Positions 47,193 to 57,600 of a stretch of DNA of 64,000 bases are shown here, piece by piece. This DNA is from Bremerella sp. P1 (lineage in GTDB: Bacteria; Planctomycetota; Planctomycetia; Pirellulales; Pirellulaceae): assembly GCF_028748185.1 (NCBI RefSeq), contig NZ_CP118164.1:2356001-2420000 (forward strand), written 5' to 3'. The notes beneath the pieces are model-generated. The model was not told where the DNA came from. It did not search any database and saw only the letters and a list, made by a program, of their open reading frames with translations. Within the stretch, counting starts at the first letter, position 1, and the number at the start of each line of letters is the position of its first letter. The position numbers and the translations under genes are program-made.

Positions 47193-50100
47193 TTATTTCT
47201 TCTTGAGCGTCGAGATGTAGTCGACCACATCCACCAGTTCCTGAACCGTCATCAGCTTCTGCAGATCGTTCGGCATGACGGAGATAGGCAGCTTGCGGAT
47301 CTCTTCCACTTCATCCTTAGGAATGGTGCGGGCAAGACCCTCGGCATTGGTGATCGTAATCGAATCGCCCGTCTCGCTCGTTTTCAAGCCAGAGATTGCA
47401 GTACCACTATCGGTCAGCACGGCCCAATTCTCGTAGTTATGGCTGATGCCGGCACTCGGATAGAGAATCGCCTCGAACATCGCCTCGCGGCTTAGCTTCG
47501 AGCCAATCTCGCTCAGGTTCGGTCCAACTTCTTTACCCTGATTATTCACGATGTGGCACTTGTTACAGGTCCCTTCGGTCGTGAAGACTTTCTTGCCGCT
47601 ATCGACAGAGCCTTTCATCTTCACCAACTGATCCATTGGCGGAAGGGGTTTGTTGTCCTTCGATGGCGGCTGCGGGAAGATCTCGTTGGCTTGGTTACGA
47701 ACGTCGTTCCAAACGGCGATCTTCAGCGGAGCTGCCGCGGCCTGCATCAGTTCGGGATCGAGCTTGCCGCTTTTGGCAAGTTCCAACAACTGCTTAGCCG
47801 ACTTCTCGTTATTCGCCAGACCCTTCACCGCAGCACGGCGAATTTGCAGGTCAGCCGACGAATCGTTCAACGTTCGTCGTAGCCACGCATTTGCCTGGCC
47901 AGTGCTGCTATTGGAGATAGCTGTCGTCAACGCCAACTTTTGTTCCGGAGTGCCTGCGGTCAAGATGTCGGCAAGCAAATCGTTCTGTCCACGTCGCAGC
48001 AGAACATCGACAGCCGCAACACCAATCGCCGATTCTGGCTGAGCGATGGCCAGTTCTCGCAGTTGACCGTAGTGCTGCTTGAGCTGGAAGCGATCGACCA
48101 AATCGACGTACATCGAGGTCCCTTCCAGCTTGGCAAGCGCCTTCTCCATAGCGGCAGCTGACTCAGGGTTGCTGGCATTGTAGTTCTTCAGTCGTTTGAC
48201 CGACTCCGAGATGATCATTGTCTCGGCTGCGTCGTGCCGGGTGCCAGCGAAAGCCAACGCAGCGACAGCACTATTCACGCCGTCCGCATTCGGCTGGAAG
48301 TCGAGAGCACGGAAGTAACGAGCCAGCTTGTCAGCCGAGTTCGTTTTGTCTTCGATGATCGAGGCCAACAGCTTAGGCGTCTGAGTAGCACGGCTTCGCC
48401 AGACGACATCCTTTTCTGCATCGGTATCAATCTTGCCATCGATGGCCGACAGGTAGGCAGCCAAGCGGCCGTCCCAGTGCAGATCGGCACCGATGCCGAG
48501 AGCTTCGAGATACCAGCGATCCTTGCCATCGTACTTCTTGGCCAACTGAGCCCATTGCTGGGAAGCCTCGTCGCTACCGTCAAAGCGAAGCTCGATGGCG
48601 GCACTGCGAAGAACCTGAGGGTTCTTGTCACCCAAGACTTTCGCCACGACTTCTGTCGCAGGAATCTTCAGCTGATGTGCCAGACGCAGGCCCACGATGC
48701 GAATGTCGGGATCATCAGAAGACAACGCCAGGTCGACGTACTGATTCCCCTTCCCTTCGATCTTACCGAGGAGCCACATCAGGCGAGCCTTTTCTCGAGT
48801 ATCTTTCGCCGAGTCATAGGCCGCTTTCAGTGCCGCTTCGGCCTGGGCACCTCGCTCGTGCAAGTTGGTCCAAGCCATGTAGCGAACCGAAAGACATGGA
48901 TTATTGAGAGCTTTGATGCAGCCTTCCACGGTGGCGAAGTCGAACTTCGGCACGATGTACTTCGAACCTTCCGGGGCGACGCGGAACAGACGGCCGCGAT
49001 CGAGGTCGCGCTGACCGTGACCACCGACGCCTGGGTCGTACCAGTCGCTGACGAAGATCGATCCATCCGGAGCCACACACACGTCGGCCGGACGGAACCA
49101 GTTATCGCGGGCACCTTGCAAGATATCGACCGACTCGGCCGAGAAGCCAGCGCCGTCCTTCTTCACTGGGTAAGCACGAACAACACTTGGACCGGCATCG
49201 CAGTGAATCACTTGATTGTGAAACACCTTTGGCAGTAGATCCCCTTCGTAAAAACAAATGCCCGTTGGCGAACCAGCACCGGTTTGCAGAAGATTCGGTA
49301 CGACGCCTGGGTCATTCAAGTGCCAGTGCTGCAGCGGAACCTCGGTTTCCATATTGGTGCGAGGATCACGCCAGCCGGCGCCGGTCATCTGGTCGCGATA
49401 ACCATAGTTGCCATACTGCATCACGTAGTTGATACGGACGCCGCGGTTACCGTCGTCGTCGTTGTCGCTTTGCCACAGGTTACCCAGCGAGTCGACGGTG
49501 ACTTCGTAGTTGTTGCGGAAATTATGTCCGAGGACCTCGAACTCGCTTCCATCCAGATTGCAGCGAAATGGCATGCCGCCGAAGTACGGCTGGCCATTGT
49601 CAATCACTTCGTTTCCAGCCAGGTCGACAACCACCTTGCCGTTGGCATCGTAGACCTGCTTGCCAGTATTCCCGACGTTCCAGTAAAGCTTGCCATCGGG
49701 CCCGAAGAGAAAGCTGTGGGCGGAGTGGTCGTGCTGAGGCTGGCCGGTGTTGGTGAACAGAAGCTCTTTCTTCTCAGGCTTATCGTCACCATCTTCATCG
49801 GTAAAGACGTAGATATTCGGTGAAGCGGAAACAATGACCTTGTTTCCCAACACGCAGATACCCATCGCCGAATCGATTTCGCGACCCTGGTAAAAGACCT
49901 TGGACTTCTCGGCCACTCCGTCCCCATCTTCATCTTCCAGAATGAGGATCCGATCCCCTTCTTCGCGGCTGCCGTTGTTGCGGCGGTAGTTCATCACGTC
50001 GCAGACCCAGATGCGGCCGCGGTGATCGATATCGATATTGGTCAGGCTCTTCAAGTCTGGCTCGGAAGCAGTCAGCGTTGCTTCAAGACCTGGGTACACG

Positions 50101-52172
50101 TCGAGATTCGCGACGGCATTTTCAGGACCACGGCCTGCGTTCTCGGCTTGCTCGGAAACGTTGCCAGGGTTGGTGGTGTAAACAGCAAACTGAACCGAGG
50201 TATCGTTGCCGCCGTTTTGATTCGTTCCACCATTATCGAGCCCGCCCTTGGCGACGAAGGTTGTATAACCTTCAGGCAGATCGTATTCGATGACGGAGTT
50301 CGCATGTGTGCCGATCCCGTCCTCGTAAGGCTTACCGTTGACCATCAACGGCGTGCCGTCGACATTGCGATTCTTGTTAACTTGGCGCCAGTCGGTCGTC
50401 GCTTTCTTCCAGTTCAGTTCCGTCAGGTTCTTTTCACCACTGGGACCGACCAACTTGGGTTCAATCCAGTCGGCCCAGTCGCAGCTGTAGCCGTTCCCAC
50501 CGTCGCTGACGACGAGAAACAGCTTCTTGGCCCCTTTCAGGTCGACTTTGATGTCGACCTGATGTCCGGGAGTCGCCGTCGTAACGACGGGACTTTGGTA
50601 GAGAGGCTTTACATTCTGGGAAACCTTGTTGGAAGTTGGCTTCTTGGCTTCCCTCTTCTTCGACTGGGGCTTGGGACCTGGAATCAGGCCTTCCATGTCG
50701 TCTCGCGATAAAGAATTCGACTCGACGCCGTTTTCCGGAACCTCTTCATGGCTGATCCAGACAATAGCGTTGAGTGCCACTTTGCGGAAGTTCTCGTCGG
50801 CCCAGTTCCAGTGGAAGTGACCGCCGGTGAAACCAAAACCACGTCCGCCATCTTCCCGTTCGGAAGCCCAGGCAACGTGTTGTGGCTGGCCCTTCATCGC
50901 GCGAACGTGTTGGTTGCCGCTATGTGGACCATCGGGTCGGCTCAGCGTGCTTTCTGGTGGAGTGGCAGTCAGAATTGGGGTGACGCCGACCATGTCGTTG
51001 CGAAACCGCATGTTGTAGTACCACTCGTCGTTGATCTCGAATGGTTCGACACCATTGGCAACCGGGTGATCAGGCAGACTCTTGAACGAGGCCGTCCAGT
51101 GTGGATTGACGCTCCACCAGGTTTCAAAGTAGCCGCCAATCCAATCAACGAACTTGTCACCAGGTTCGCCCTTAGGGATTTCCACGCCATAGTGAATGCA
51201 TGCCAGGCCGATACCCTTGTCCATCAGCTTCTGGAATTCTTCCAGGTGCGGCTTCAAGAGGTGACGTTCGCCACCATCGCAGTAGACAACCACCGCATCG
51301 GCGTTGTCGAACGCGGTCGGATCGTCAGGCCAGCCACCTTTGTAGATCGAAGCTTCAAACTGCGGCATGTTCTCGGTCAGAGCCAACATCAACAGTCGGC
51401 AACCAGCGACGTGTTCGTGATCGCCCCAAGCATGGCTGGGCGTACCAGGAACGAACACCACTTTCTTCTTACCTTCCTGCAAAGGAAGACGCTTGAGCAT
51501 GATGTCCTTGAACTGGACCTTCATCGGAGGACCAGCGTGCAACTGCAACGCCAGGATACCGCTGGTGCGGGCATCCTTTTCGCCTTCGTCGATGACTTCG
51601 CTGAAGACTTCGCCGTTGATCTTGTGGATCAGGTGGTTGCCCTTGGCGATGATGTGGTAGTCGTTCCAATCTTCCTGCTTGATCTTGTCTTGCAGGTCCG
51701 CCGACTTGGCGAAACGTTCCTTCTTGGGATCTTTGTTGCCGTCCTGGACAATCGCCTTTTCGCCACGCTGAGCGAGGATACCGCGGCCGCGTTCCTCGTA
51801 GTTGATACCACTGTAGGTCGTGCCGCTATCGATGTCGGCCTGGTAGCCTTTGACGACATGGTTGCCCAGGTCGGTCGAGCGATACTGGATGCCCGAGTTA
51901 CCACCAACGATGCGGTACTTGAGCTTCAGTTCAAAGTCATCGACCTTGCCCTGCTCCCAAATGATAAACGTGTTGCCCTTGGTGGGATTCTCCGAGGTCG
52001 TCGTTCCAGTAATGGCGCCGTCTTCAACACTCCAGAAGGTGTCGATGCCGCTCCAACCATTGAGCGTCTTGCCATCAAAAATAGGCTTGAAGCCGGCATC
52101 GTCCGCCGAAGCGACATTCGCTGCGGCGGTCACCAGAAAGCCGACCAAGAGCCATGCCAGATGCTTAATCAT
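47193..52172 (-). CDS. Multidomain PVC-type CxxCH propeller protein (DUF1080-ThuA-NPCBM-propeller-HEAT-cyt c)
   Basis: 1659 residues. Signal peptide 1-23. In order: DUF1080 (~25-230; FKPIFDGKTLNGWSGI, GNSGIQYRSTDLG), ThuA (~235-480; IGLACIHYGVEIPKGE, RGFGFTGGHFHWNW), NPCBM carbohydrate-binding-like (~535-690; PYEDGIGTHANSVIEYDLP), a membrane-bound-dehydrogenase-type beta propeller (~700-1100; NIDIDHRGRIWVCDVMNYR, RPADVCVAPDGSIFVSDWYDPGVGGHG), HEAT-like helices (~1110-1480), and a cytochrome c domain with CNKCH at 1536-1540 and EVGPNLSEIG. ATG 52172 is preferred to ATG 52196 because AGGAG lies 10 nt upstream. It is the longest multidomain fusion in the window. The role is probably surface polysaccharide-related with a heme; this is inference. 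Confidence 0.9.
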   Translation of the reverse strand: MIKHLAWLLVGFLVTAAANVASADDAGFKPIFDGKTLNGWSGIDTFWSVEDGAITGTTTSENPTKGNTFIIWEQGKVDDFELKLKYRIVGGNSGIQYRSTDLGNHVVKGYQADIDSGTTYSGINYEERGRGILAQRGEKAIVQDGNKDPKKERFAKSADLQDKIKQEDWNDYHIIAKGNHLIHKINGEVFSEVIDEGEKDARTSGILALQLHAGPPMKVQFKDIMLKRLPLQEGKKKVVFVPGTPSHAWGDHEHVAGCRLLMLALTENMPQFEASIYKGGWPDDPTAFDNADAVVVYCDGGERHLLKPHLEEFQKLMDKGIGLACIHYGVEIPKGEPGDKFVDWIGGYFETWWSVNPHWTASFKSLPDHPVANGVEPFEINDEWYYNMRFRNDMVGVTPILTATPPESTLSRPDGPHSGNQHVRAMKGQPQHVAWASEREDGGRGFGFTGGHFHWNWADENFRKVALNAIVWISHEEVPENGVESNSLSRDDMEGLIPGPKPQSKKREAKKPTSNKVSQNVKPLYQSPVVTTATPGHQVDIKVDLKGAKKLFLVVSDGGNGYSCDWADWIEPKLVGPSGEKNLTELNWKKATTDWRQVNKNRNVDGTPLMVNGKPYEDGIGTHANSVIEYDLPEGYTTFVAKGGLDNGGTNQNGGNDTSVQFAVYTTNPGNVSEQAENAGRGPENAVANLDVYPGLEATLTASEPDLKSLTNIDIDHRGRIWVCDVMNYRRNNGSREEGDRILILEDEDGDGVAEKSKVFYQGREIDSAMGICVLGNKVIVSASPNIYVFTDEDGDDKPEKKELLFTNTGQPQHDHSAHSFLFGPDGKLYWNVGNTGKQVYDANGKVVVDLAGNEVIDNGQPYFGGMPFRCNLDGSEFEVLGHNFRNNYEVTVDSLGNLWQSDNDDDGNRGVRINYVMQYGNYGYRDQMTGAGWRDPRTNMETEVPLQHWHLNDPGVVPNLLQTGAGSPTGICFYEGDLLPKVFHNQVIHCDAGPSVVRAYPVKKDGAGFSAESVDILQGARDNWFRPADVCVAPDGSIFVSDWYDPGVGGHGQRDLDRGRLFRVAPEGSKYIVPKFDFATVEGCIKALNNPCLSVRYMAWTNLHERGAQAEAALKAAYDSAKDTREKARLMWLLGKIEGKGNQYVDLALSSDDPDIRIVGLRLAHQLKIPATEVVAKVLGDKNPQVLRSAAIELRFDGSDEASQQWAQLAKKYDGKDRWYLEALGIGADLHWDGRLAAYLSAIDGKIDTDAEKDVVWRSRATQTPKLLASIIEDKTNSADKLARYFRALDFQPNADGVNSAVAALAFAGTRHDAAETMIISESVKRLKNYNASNPESAAAMEKALAKLEGTSMYVDLVDRFQLKQHYGQLRELAIAQPESAIGVAAVDVLLRRGQNDLLADILTAGTPEQKLALTTAISNSSTGQANAWLRRTLNDSSADLQIRRAAVKGLANNEKSAKQLLELAKSGKLDPELMQAAAAPLKIAVWNDVRNQANEIFPQPPSKDNKPLPPMDQLVKMKGSVDSGKKVFTTEGTCNKCHIVNNQGKEVGPNLSEIGSKLSREAMFEAILYPSAGISHNYENWAVLTDSGTAISGLKTSETGDSITITNAEGLARTIPKDEVEEIRKLPISVMPNDLQKLMTVQELVDVVDYISTLKKK

Positions 52173-52520
52173 GAGAGTGAAATCTCCTGCATTCATGAGG
52201 TAAACGGGATGCGTGTGGACAGCCGCGCGCGGCTGATGAGAAGCTTGCGAATGTGGGGTGCGTTCGCCAGGCTGGATGGAAGTCTGCGATCAATGCATAC
52301 CCTTCCGAGAGACGAACATGCGGCTGGACACTGTTAGTTTAGCGGGGACGAAGCCGGAAATGCACTAGATCTGTGCCTATTTCTGTACCCATTTCGAAAA
52401 ATGAACGACGTCTGCAGCGGCGTAAGGGGCAATACACTTCCCTACTTAGCAACAAAAAAGACTCGCCATCAAGTCGATGTGCGAGTCTTTCAATAACCTT
52501 GAGTCACTTAGGCGGAATGC
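52173..52520. other. Intergenic region (348 bp) with terminator
   Basis: Holds the minus-strand terminator at 52449-52490, and upstream of the 1659-residue gene an unidentified promoter. No gene is supported. Confidence 0.4.
52449..52490 (-). terminator. Intrinsic terminator for the DPFG-repeat gene
   Basis: On the minus strand AAAGACTCGC pairs with GCGAGTCTTT with a T-run after it (plus-strand A-run near 52452-52457), about 30-70 nt past the stop at 52521. Confidence 0.75.
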
Positions 52521-54206
52521 TTAGTTACCAAACGGATCGTTGCTCATTCCGGCTCCGTTGTTGGAACTGCCGAACGGATCGGAGCTGGCACCGCCACCAA
52601 ACGGATCGTTGGAACCACCTCCCGAGTTGCCACCGCCGAATGGATCGCTCGAGCCGCTACCAAACGGATCGTTGTTTCCGCCGCCACTGGGCGGACCAAA
52701 TGGATTTGCATTTCCTCCGCCACTGCCACCGAATGGATCGGCTGCCGGAGCACCGCCACCAGGTGCAGCAAACGGATCAGCAACACCACCACCTGGGGCT
52801 GCGAATGGATCGACCGCAGGCTTGGTATCTCCTGCGTCTTCTTCTTTCTTGCCACCCTCGGGAGCTTCTTCTTCGCTCTTAGGTGCTTTCACATTGACGT
52901 GCACCATCGGATACGGATGGGCGGCCGATCGCAATACAACCAGGCGTCCCGTTTTCGAGCCGATCACAATTCGATCGGTTTCGGGGTTGGTGTAAAAGAA
53001 GTCGTAGCCAGACAAAGGCAGTGTCCCAACCTGAGCACCCGAATTGATATCGAGCACAACGAGATTTTTGGTCTGATCCAGGGCATAGACGTACTGATCA
53101 TTCGCTGCCAGGAACTGTTCGACACGTGGCACGAACCACTTCACGCCACCATCATCGATACTGAGCTTGTACAGCCCGCCTCGCTTCAATGCCACAAAAA
53201 CAGCATCGCCGATGGCAATGGCCGAAGTGTCAATCGGCTGTCCGCACGAGAATCGCCACTGCACGCTACCATCAGGAGCATACAGGCAATAGACATAACC
53301 CGTCTCGGTCGTAAAGAAGAGACGCAGAGGTCCTTCAAAACTAGGTGGCGCGAGGATCTGACCACTCGATTCGATGCGATAGCGAATCAACGGTCGATCG
53401 GCATAGCCCACGTAGAAGTAATCGCGATCGGTCGCCCAGGCAACCGACGTTTTCGAAGCGACCATTGGCTTGTGAATTCTACCCAACGACTTATAGCGCG
53501 GCGTCAGTCGTGGTCCGCCTTCAAAGTTGTAGGCAACGACGGTTCCGTCGAGCATCGGAATGTAGACGAACTCTTCACCAACCACAGGCCCGGCAATCGG
53601 AACGCCTTCCAGCTTTCGAGTCCAGACCAACTCGCCGTTGTTGCGATAAATGCAGTTCAGAGCAAAGTCGTTAATTGTGAAAACAAAATCGTCGTTGGCA
53701 TTAGGCGTCGGTTGGGGGTACCCGCGACGACCGTACACTTTCGACCACTCGGTTCGACCCGTACGACCATTGACCGACATCAACATGCCGGCGTCGCTTT
53801 GAGCCAGAAACGTAATTTCTGGAATCTCCAGGCGATTAACAACCGGCTTTCCCTTGCTGTCGTCCAGACGAGCGACATACTGATCGGCCTTGGCCTTCGC
53901 GCCTTCTTCGCCCAGCGGCTGTCCGACGATGCTCAATTCGTTGGAGGCGAACGTTGCCTTCCGCCCATCCTGTTCCACCTCGAAGACGACCAACGGATTC
54001 TTCAGGCTGACCACCTGGCGAAACGCTTCAATCTCGGAACGATGCGGATCGATCGGCAATTGGCCTGTCCACAACTTCTCAAGACCCAATCGCTCCAATT
54101 CCAAAGGAGAGAAGTTTCGCGGCCCCAGTTGAGCCATCGCAGGACTTGCGGCCAGCACCAGCATGGCAAATAGGAACAGCCGCGTAACGCATTTCTGAAT
54201 GTGCAT
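52521..54206 (-). CDS. PQQ-propeller-like protein with a DPFG-repeat tail
   Basis: 561 residues. A signal peptide (1-25) is followed by an N-terminal helical part and PQQ-like propeller repeats (~140-430: GMLMSVNGRTGRTEWSKVY, DDFVFTINDFALNCIYRNNGELVW, EFVYIPMLDGTVVAYNFEGG, GYVYCLYAPDGSVQW, VFVALKRGGLYKLSIDDGGVKW). The last ~110 residues are low complexity: Glu/Lys-rich, then nine (N/D)PF(G/A) units separated by Gly/Ser/Asn-rich spacers. DPF is a known linear binding motif in eukaryotic endocytosis proteins; a link here is only a resemblance. Start ATG 54206. The protein is probably periplasmic or surface-exposed. Confidence 0.82.
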   Translation of the reverse strand: MHIQKCVTRLFLFAMLVLAASPAMAQLGPRNFSPLELERLGLEKLWTGQLPIDPHRSEIEAFRQVVSLKNPLVVFEVEQDGRKATFASNELSIVGQPLGEEGAKAKADQYVARLDDSKGKPVVNRLEIPEITFLAQSDAGMLMSVNGRTGRTEWSKVYGRRGYPQPTPNANDDFVFTINDFALNCIYRNNGELVWTRKLEGVPIAGPVVGEEFVYIPMLDGTVVAYNFEGGPRLTPRYKSLGRIHKPMVASKTSVAWATDRDYFYVGYADRPLIRYRIESSGQILAPPSFEGPLRLFFTTETGYVYCLYAPDGSVQWRFSCGQPIDTSAIAIGDAVFVALKRGGLYKLSIDDGGVKWFVPRVEQFLAANDQYVYALDQTKNLVVLDINSGAQVGTLPLSGYDFFYTNPETDRIVIGSKTGRLVVLRSAAHPYPMVHVNVKAPKSEEEAPEGGKKEEDAGDTKPAVDPFAAPGGGVADPFAAPGGGAPAADPFGGSGGGNANPFGPPSGGGNNDPFGSGSSDPFGGGNSGGGSNDPFGGGASSDPFGSSNNGAGMSNDPFGN

Positions 54207-54631
54207 AATCGTCTTGCTTCCTTGGGTCGGCCTGAACAGGGTCCGACTTTCTGTGTGGAAACTACTGCCAGATAAGGTCCTTCACGGCCTGAATCGGCTG
54301 CGAGGATTGGAATTTAGATTTTTTGCTCGATGAGAACGCCAACAATACGTCCTCTCTAAGCATAACACTCGATTAGGAAATACCTTGCCGAGTTTTTTCA
54401 TCTTAATTCAGATACCCAGAAGCGTCACGTTTTCGCCCAGGATTTCGCCAAAACCTTGTTTTTCCACGTTTCCAGGGGTTCTGCATCGCCTAGACCCCAT
54501 GCACGCTGGGCTCTACCATGAACTCTTGCGGGAGGATTTACCACTCTCGTGAGGGGATCGAATGGCGTGTCGAATGAAATACCGCCCACCCCTCGCATTG
54601 GGTACTTATTTTCAATCACAGTGGACGGTTC
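54207..54631. other. Divergent intergenic region (425 bp)
   Basis: Separates the minus-strand propeller gene and the plus-strand 1336-residue gene. An AT-rich patch at 54300-54420 may hold both promoters, but only weak -35/-10 matches were found (TTGCCG near 54387 on plus). No gene supported. Confidence 0.4.
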
Positions 54632-57600
54632 ATGGGTGATCGAACTGAAGAGAATGTTCTGCTCGAGAAGATACTCGGCTATCTCAATTTCTCTTCCGGA
54701 GACTTCGACGCACGCTTTGCCACTGCGATGGACCATCTGTTTCGCCAAGTGGCCGAAGCAAACCCAGACAGCCCCTTTTGGAAATGGTCGCAGGTCGGCA
54801 GCACACTGAAAGAGGGTCTTGCTCGCCTGAGGACGTCTTCCGCTGCCCTCAAACAAAGCACCCAGGCTGAGACAGCTCTCCACTATATCTTTGACGTCGT
54901 TCTGCCGGGCTACCTGGAATTCCATCACGATCTTCTGTTCCACCAAAGCGGCGAGAGCCTGTTCTCTCCTTACTTCGTGGTCCGCGTGGCGCAGTCTGTT
55001 CTGATGCAATCGGCCGAATGGGACAACGAGGATCGGGTTCTCAAGAATTGTCTCGATCAGCTCAACGATTACATCGGACACCGGCCGGTACCTGCACTCG
55101 AAACCCGCAAGACCGAACCGTACGCCCATGAGTATTGCCGCCCTATTCCGATTTGGCTGAAAGGGGCAGGCGCATGTCAGAGCCGACATCAGGAGATCGT
55201 CGAGAAGACATTGGAGCTACTCGAAAGTACGGCACCTGACATCCTGCAAGATGCCGGCTTCGATCCCGCGAAACTAGTCGAACTGGCGATCGACCCACGA
55301 GCATACGACTTCGAGCACCCGGTCAACAAACGTCCGAATTACCAGTTCGGACAATGGGACCCGGACAGCATCGACATGAGCGGTCACTACAATCGCTTTG
55401 TCGTACAACAAGTTACCTTGGAAGCATTAACCGATCGCGTCGATCGCAACCCTCCGGAAAACTTGAGCCATGACGAGCTCATTTACGAAGGGGCAGCCGT
55501 TCTGGCCGGTGTCATCCTTATGGGTGCCGGAATCAGTGGCAGCGGACCAGGTGCTTACGATAGCGAGACAACCCTTTCGAAGCTGGTCCCCGTTATCGCC
55601 AACTACCGCGATCGCTTTTACAACCAGCTGCTGGATAACTGCCCTGAGTCGATGGCCAAACGGCTCAATGAAGAGTCGATCCAACGACGCCAACCATTCG
55701 GGGCCGCTCGCCAGCACCTGAATGCGTATCTCAGCAATCGCCGCGCGAAACAGCTCGCGCACGTTCGCCTGGCACTCATCTTTTCGCGGATGGGTTATCC
55801 CGAAGCGGCAGGCAAACAGGTCGATATCGTCCCAACCGCGTCCGCGCGAATGCAGTGCCGTATCGAGTGCTTCATCACCCTCGCCCATCAGGCCATGCGT
55901 CGCGGCGACCTGAACGAAACCATCGAGTACATCCACCGCATTGTCGACCGCTTGCATCGGGCGATCGAGTGTGGAGCGATTGTCGATCCCTGGAACATCC
56001 TGGGCTTCGATGGCCAGTTCAGCTTGTTCCCGGCGTACGAAAACAGCGTCCGCGATCATCGCGTGGATGACTTGGCACGGATGATTGAACAGATCTTCGA
56101 TCTCATGTCCCAGGCACTCAGCGAAGCGGCCGTTCGCGACGATGAGGCAGTCCGCTCGAAAACGGCCTGGGCGTTCGAAGAGTTCAGCATGTGGTGGCAT
56201 CAATTCGCCACGCACGAGCTTTCCAGCGTCGACAGCCCCAGCGGTGATGATGCCTTCGCGGCTGCTCGACGTGTTGCTGATGCCTTGCGTTTGTGGCACA
56301 AAGCCGGAGCGGAAGCTGGCGACATTGCCTTCTGGTCGCCGCATGTCGAAATGTTCGATTCCCCCAAGGCCTATGGCCTGGTGATTCAAGCCTTGCTGGA
56401 GCGAAACGATTTCGTCACCACGATGGCCTTGTTGATGAACTGGCTCGAACAGGCCGACGAGATTCCGCTGCATCATCTCGACACGTCCTACTTCAGCATC
56501 GCAACGCAGTGGATTCTGACCCTTCAGAAGCATCGCGAGACGCTGGCTGATACGCCTGAGAACCAGGCCGAAACGTGGCAGATGCTTCAGCGTTTCATGG
56601 ATTTCCAAGAAGCCAACGCAGGTATCTTTAGCCAGGTGCCGGGATGGTTCTCGAAGCAAGCCAAGAAGGGACAGTTCGACGAAGAACTCGACGCGTTGTT
56701 CCAAGGAGAAGAGCCGAGCGAAGAGGATGACATCTTCCAGGCCGCCTACGAAGACGTCACCTTCACCGATAGCACCGACGACGGAAACGAAGGTGCGATC
56801 TTTGAAGGGGGGTCGAGTTCGACCGAATCGAGCGAAGAACTGCAAGTCGAATCACGCCGCGTCAACATGCACATCTCGTTTCTGAGTTGTGTGGCCCAAC
56901 AATGGCAGATGGCTGCGTTCCAGGCCCTACGCACCCAAGGTGAGCCAGTCGTCGTCGAGAAACTGCTGCAGTGGCGAGAGCAGGCGATTACCAACTATCG
57001 CGAACTGCTGGAACTGCTATTGGTCGTGAACCAACATCAGCTGAGCGATATCAGCGGCGACCACCAGGAGATGGTCGAGTACGATCGACAACGTGCCGTG
57101 AAAGAGTTCATGCTCGAACGAATCATCATGACGACGGTGAGTACGGCCTCGGCGGCTCGCATCCTCTCGTCGGTCGTGGCCGCGGTTGCTCCGGAGCACA
57201 AGCAATCGCTGGAGAATCTCGAAAAGGAAATCGGTGCCGAACAGACGCTGGCAGTCGATCTGCTGGCTGCGATCCTGGCAGGCGATACCGAGGCCGTGCA
57301 GAAGCACTTCCCACCGATGCTCAATACGCTGAAAGACAAGCCACTGCTATACGTGCCGATCTCGAAGCGGGGTGGGCCACTGCGAATTGTCTCGACTCGC
57401 GTTCGCCAATCGACCATTCGTGAACTGCTGCACTGGCTACCGCGCATCGGACAGTACGACTTCTCGCGTCAAATGCTCGACACGGCGCGGAAGATGGAAA
57501 ACGACAACCCGATCGGTCCTGGCGCAATCACCGAGTTCGACGCTCTGTTTGAAACAGGCTTCCTGGCAATCATCGATGCAGTTGTAGCTTCGTCCGAAAG

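Noticed and set aside
50748-52337. Plus-strand open frame (~529 codons) opposite the multidomain CxxCH gene
   Set aside because: Antisense shadow; no domain, and it crosses the start of the real gene.
54425-55189. Minus-strand open frame overlapping the start of the giant gene
   Set aside because: Mostly antisense to the giant gene, no ribosome binding site or family match.
55427-56845. Minus-strand open frame (~472 codons) inside the giant gene
   Set aside because: Antisense to a 1336-codon frame; no recognisable motif.
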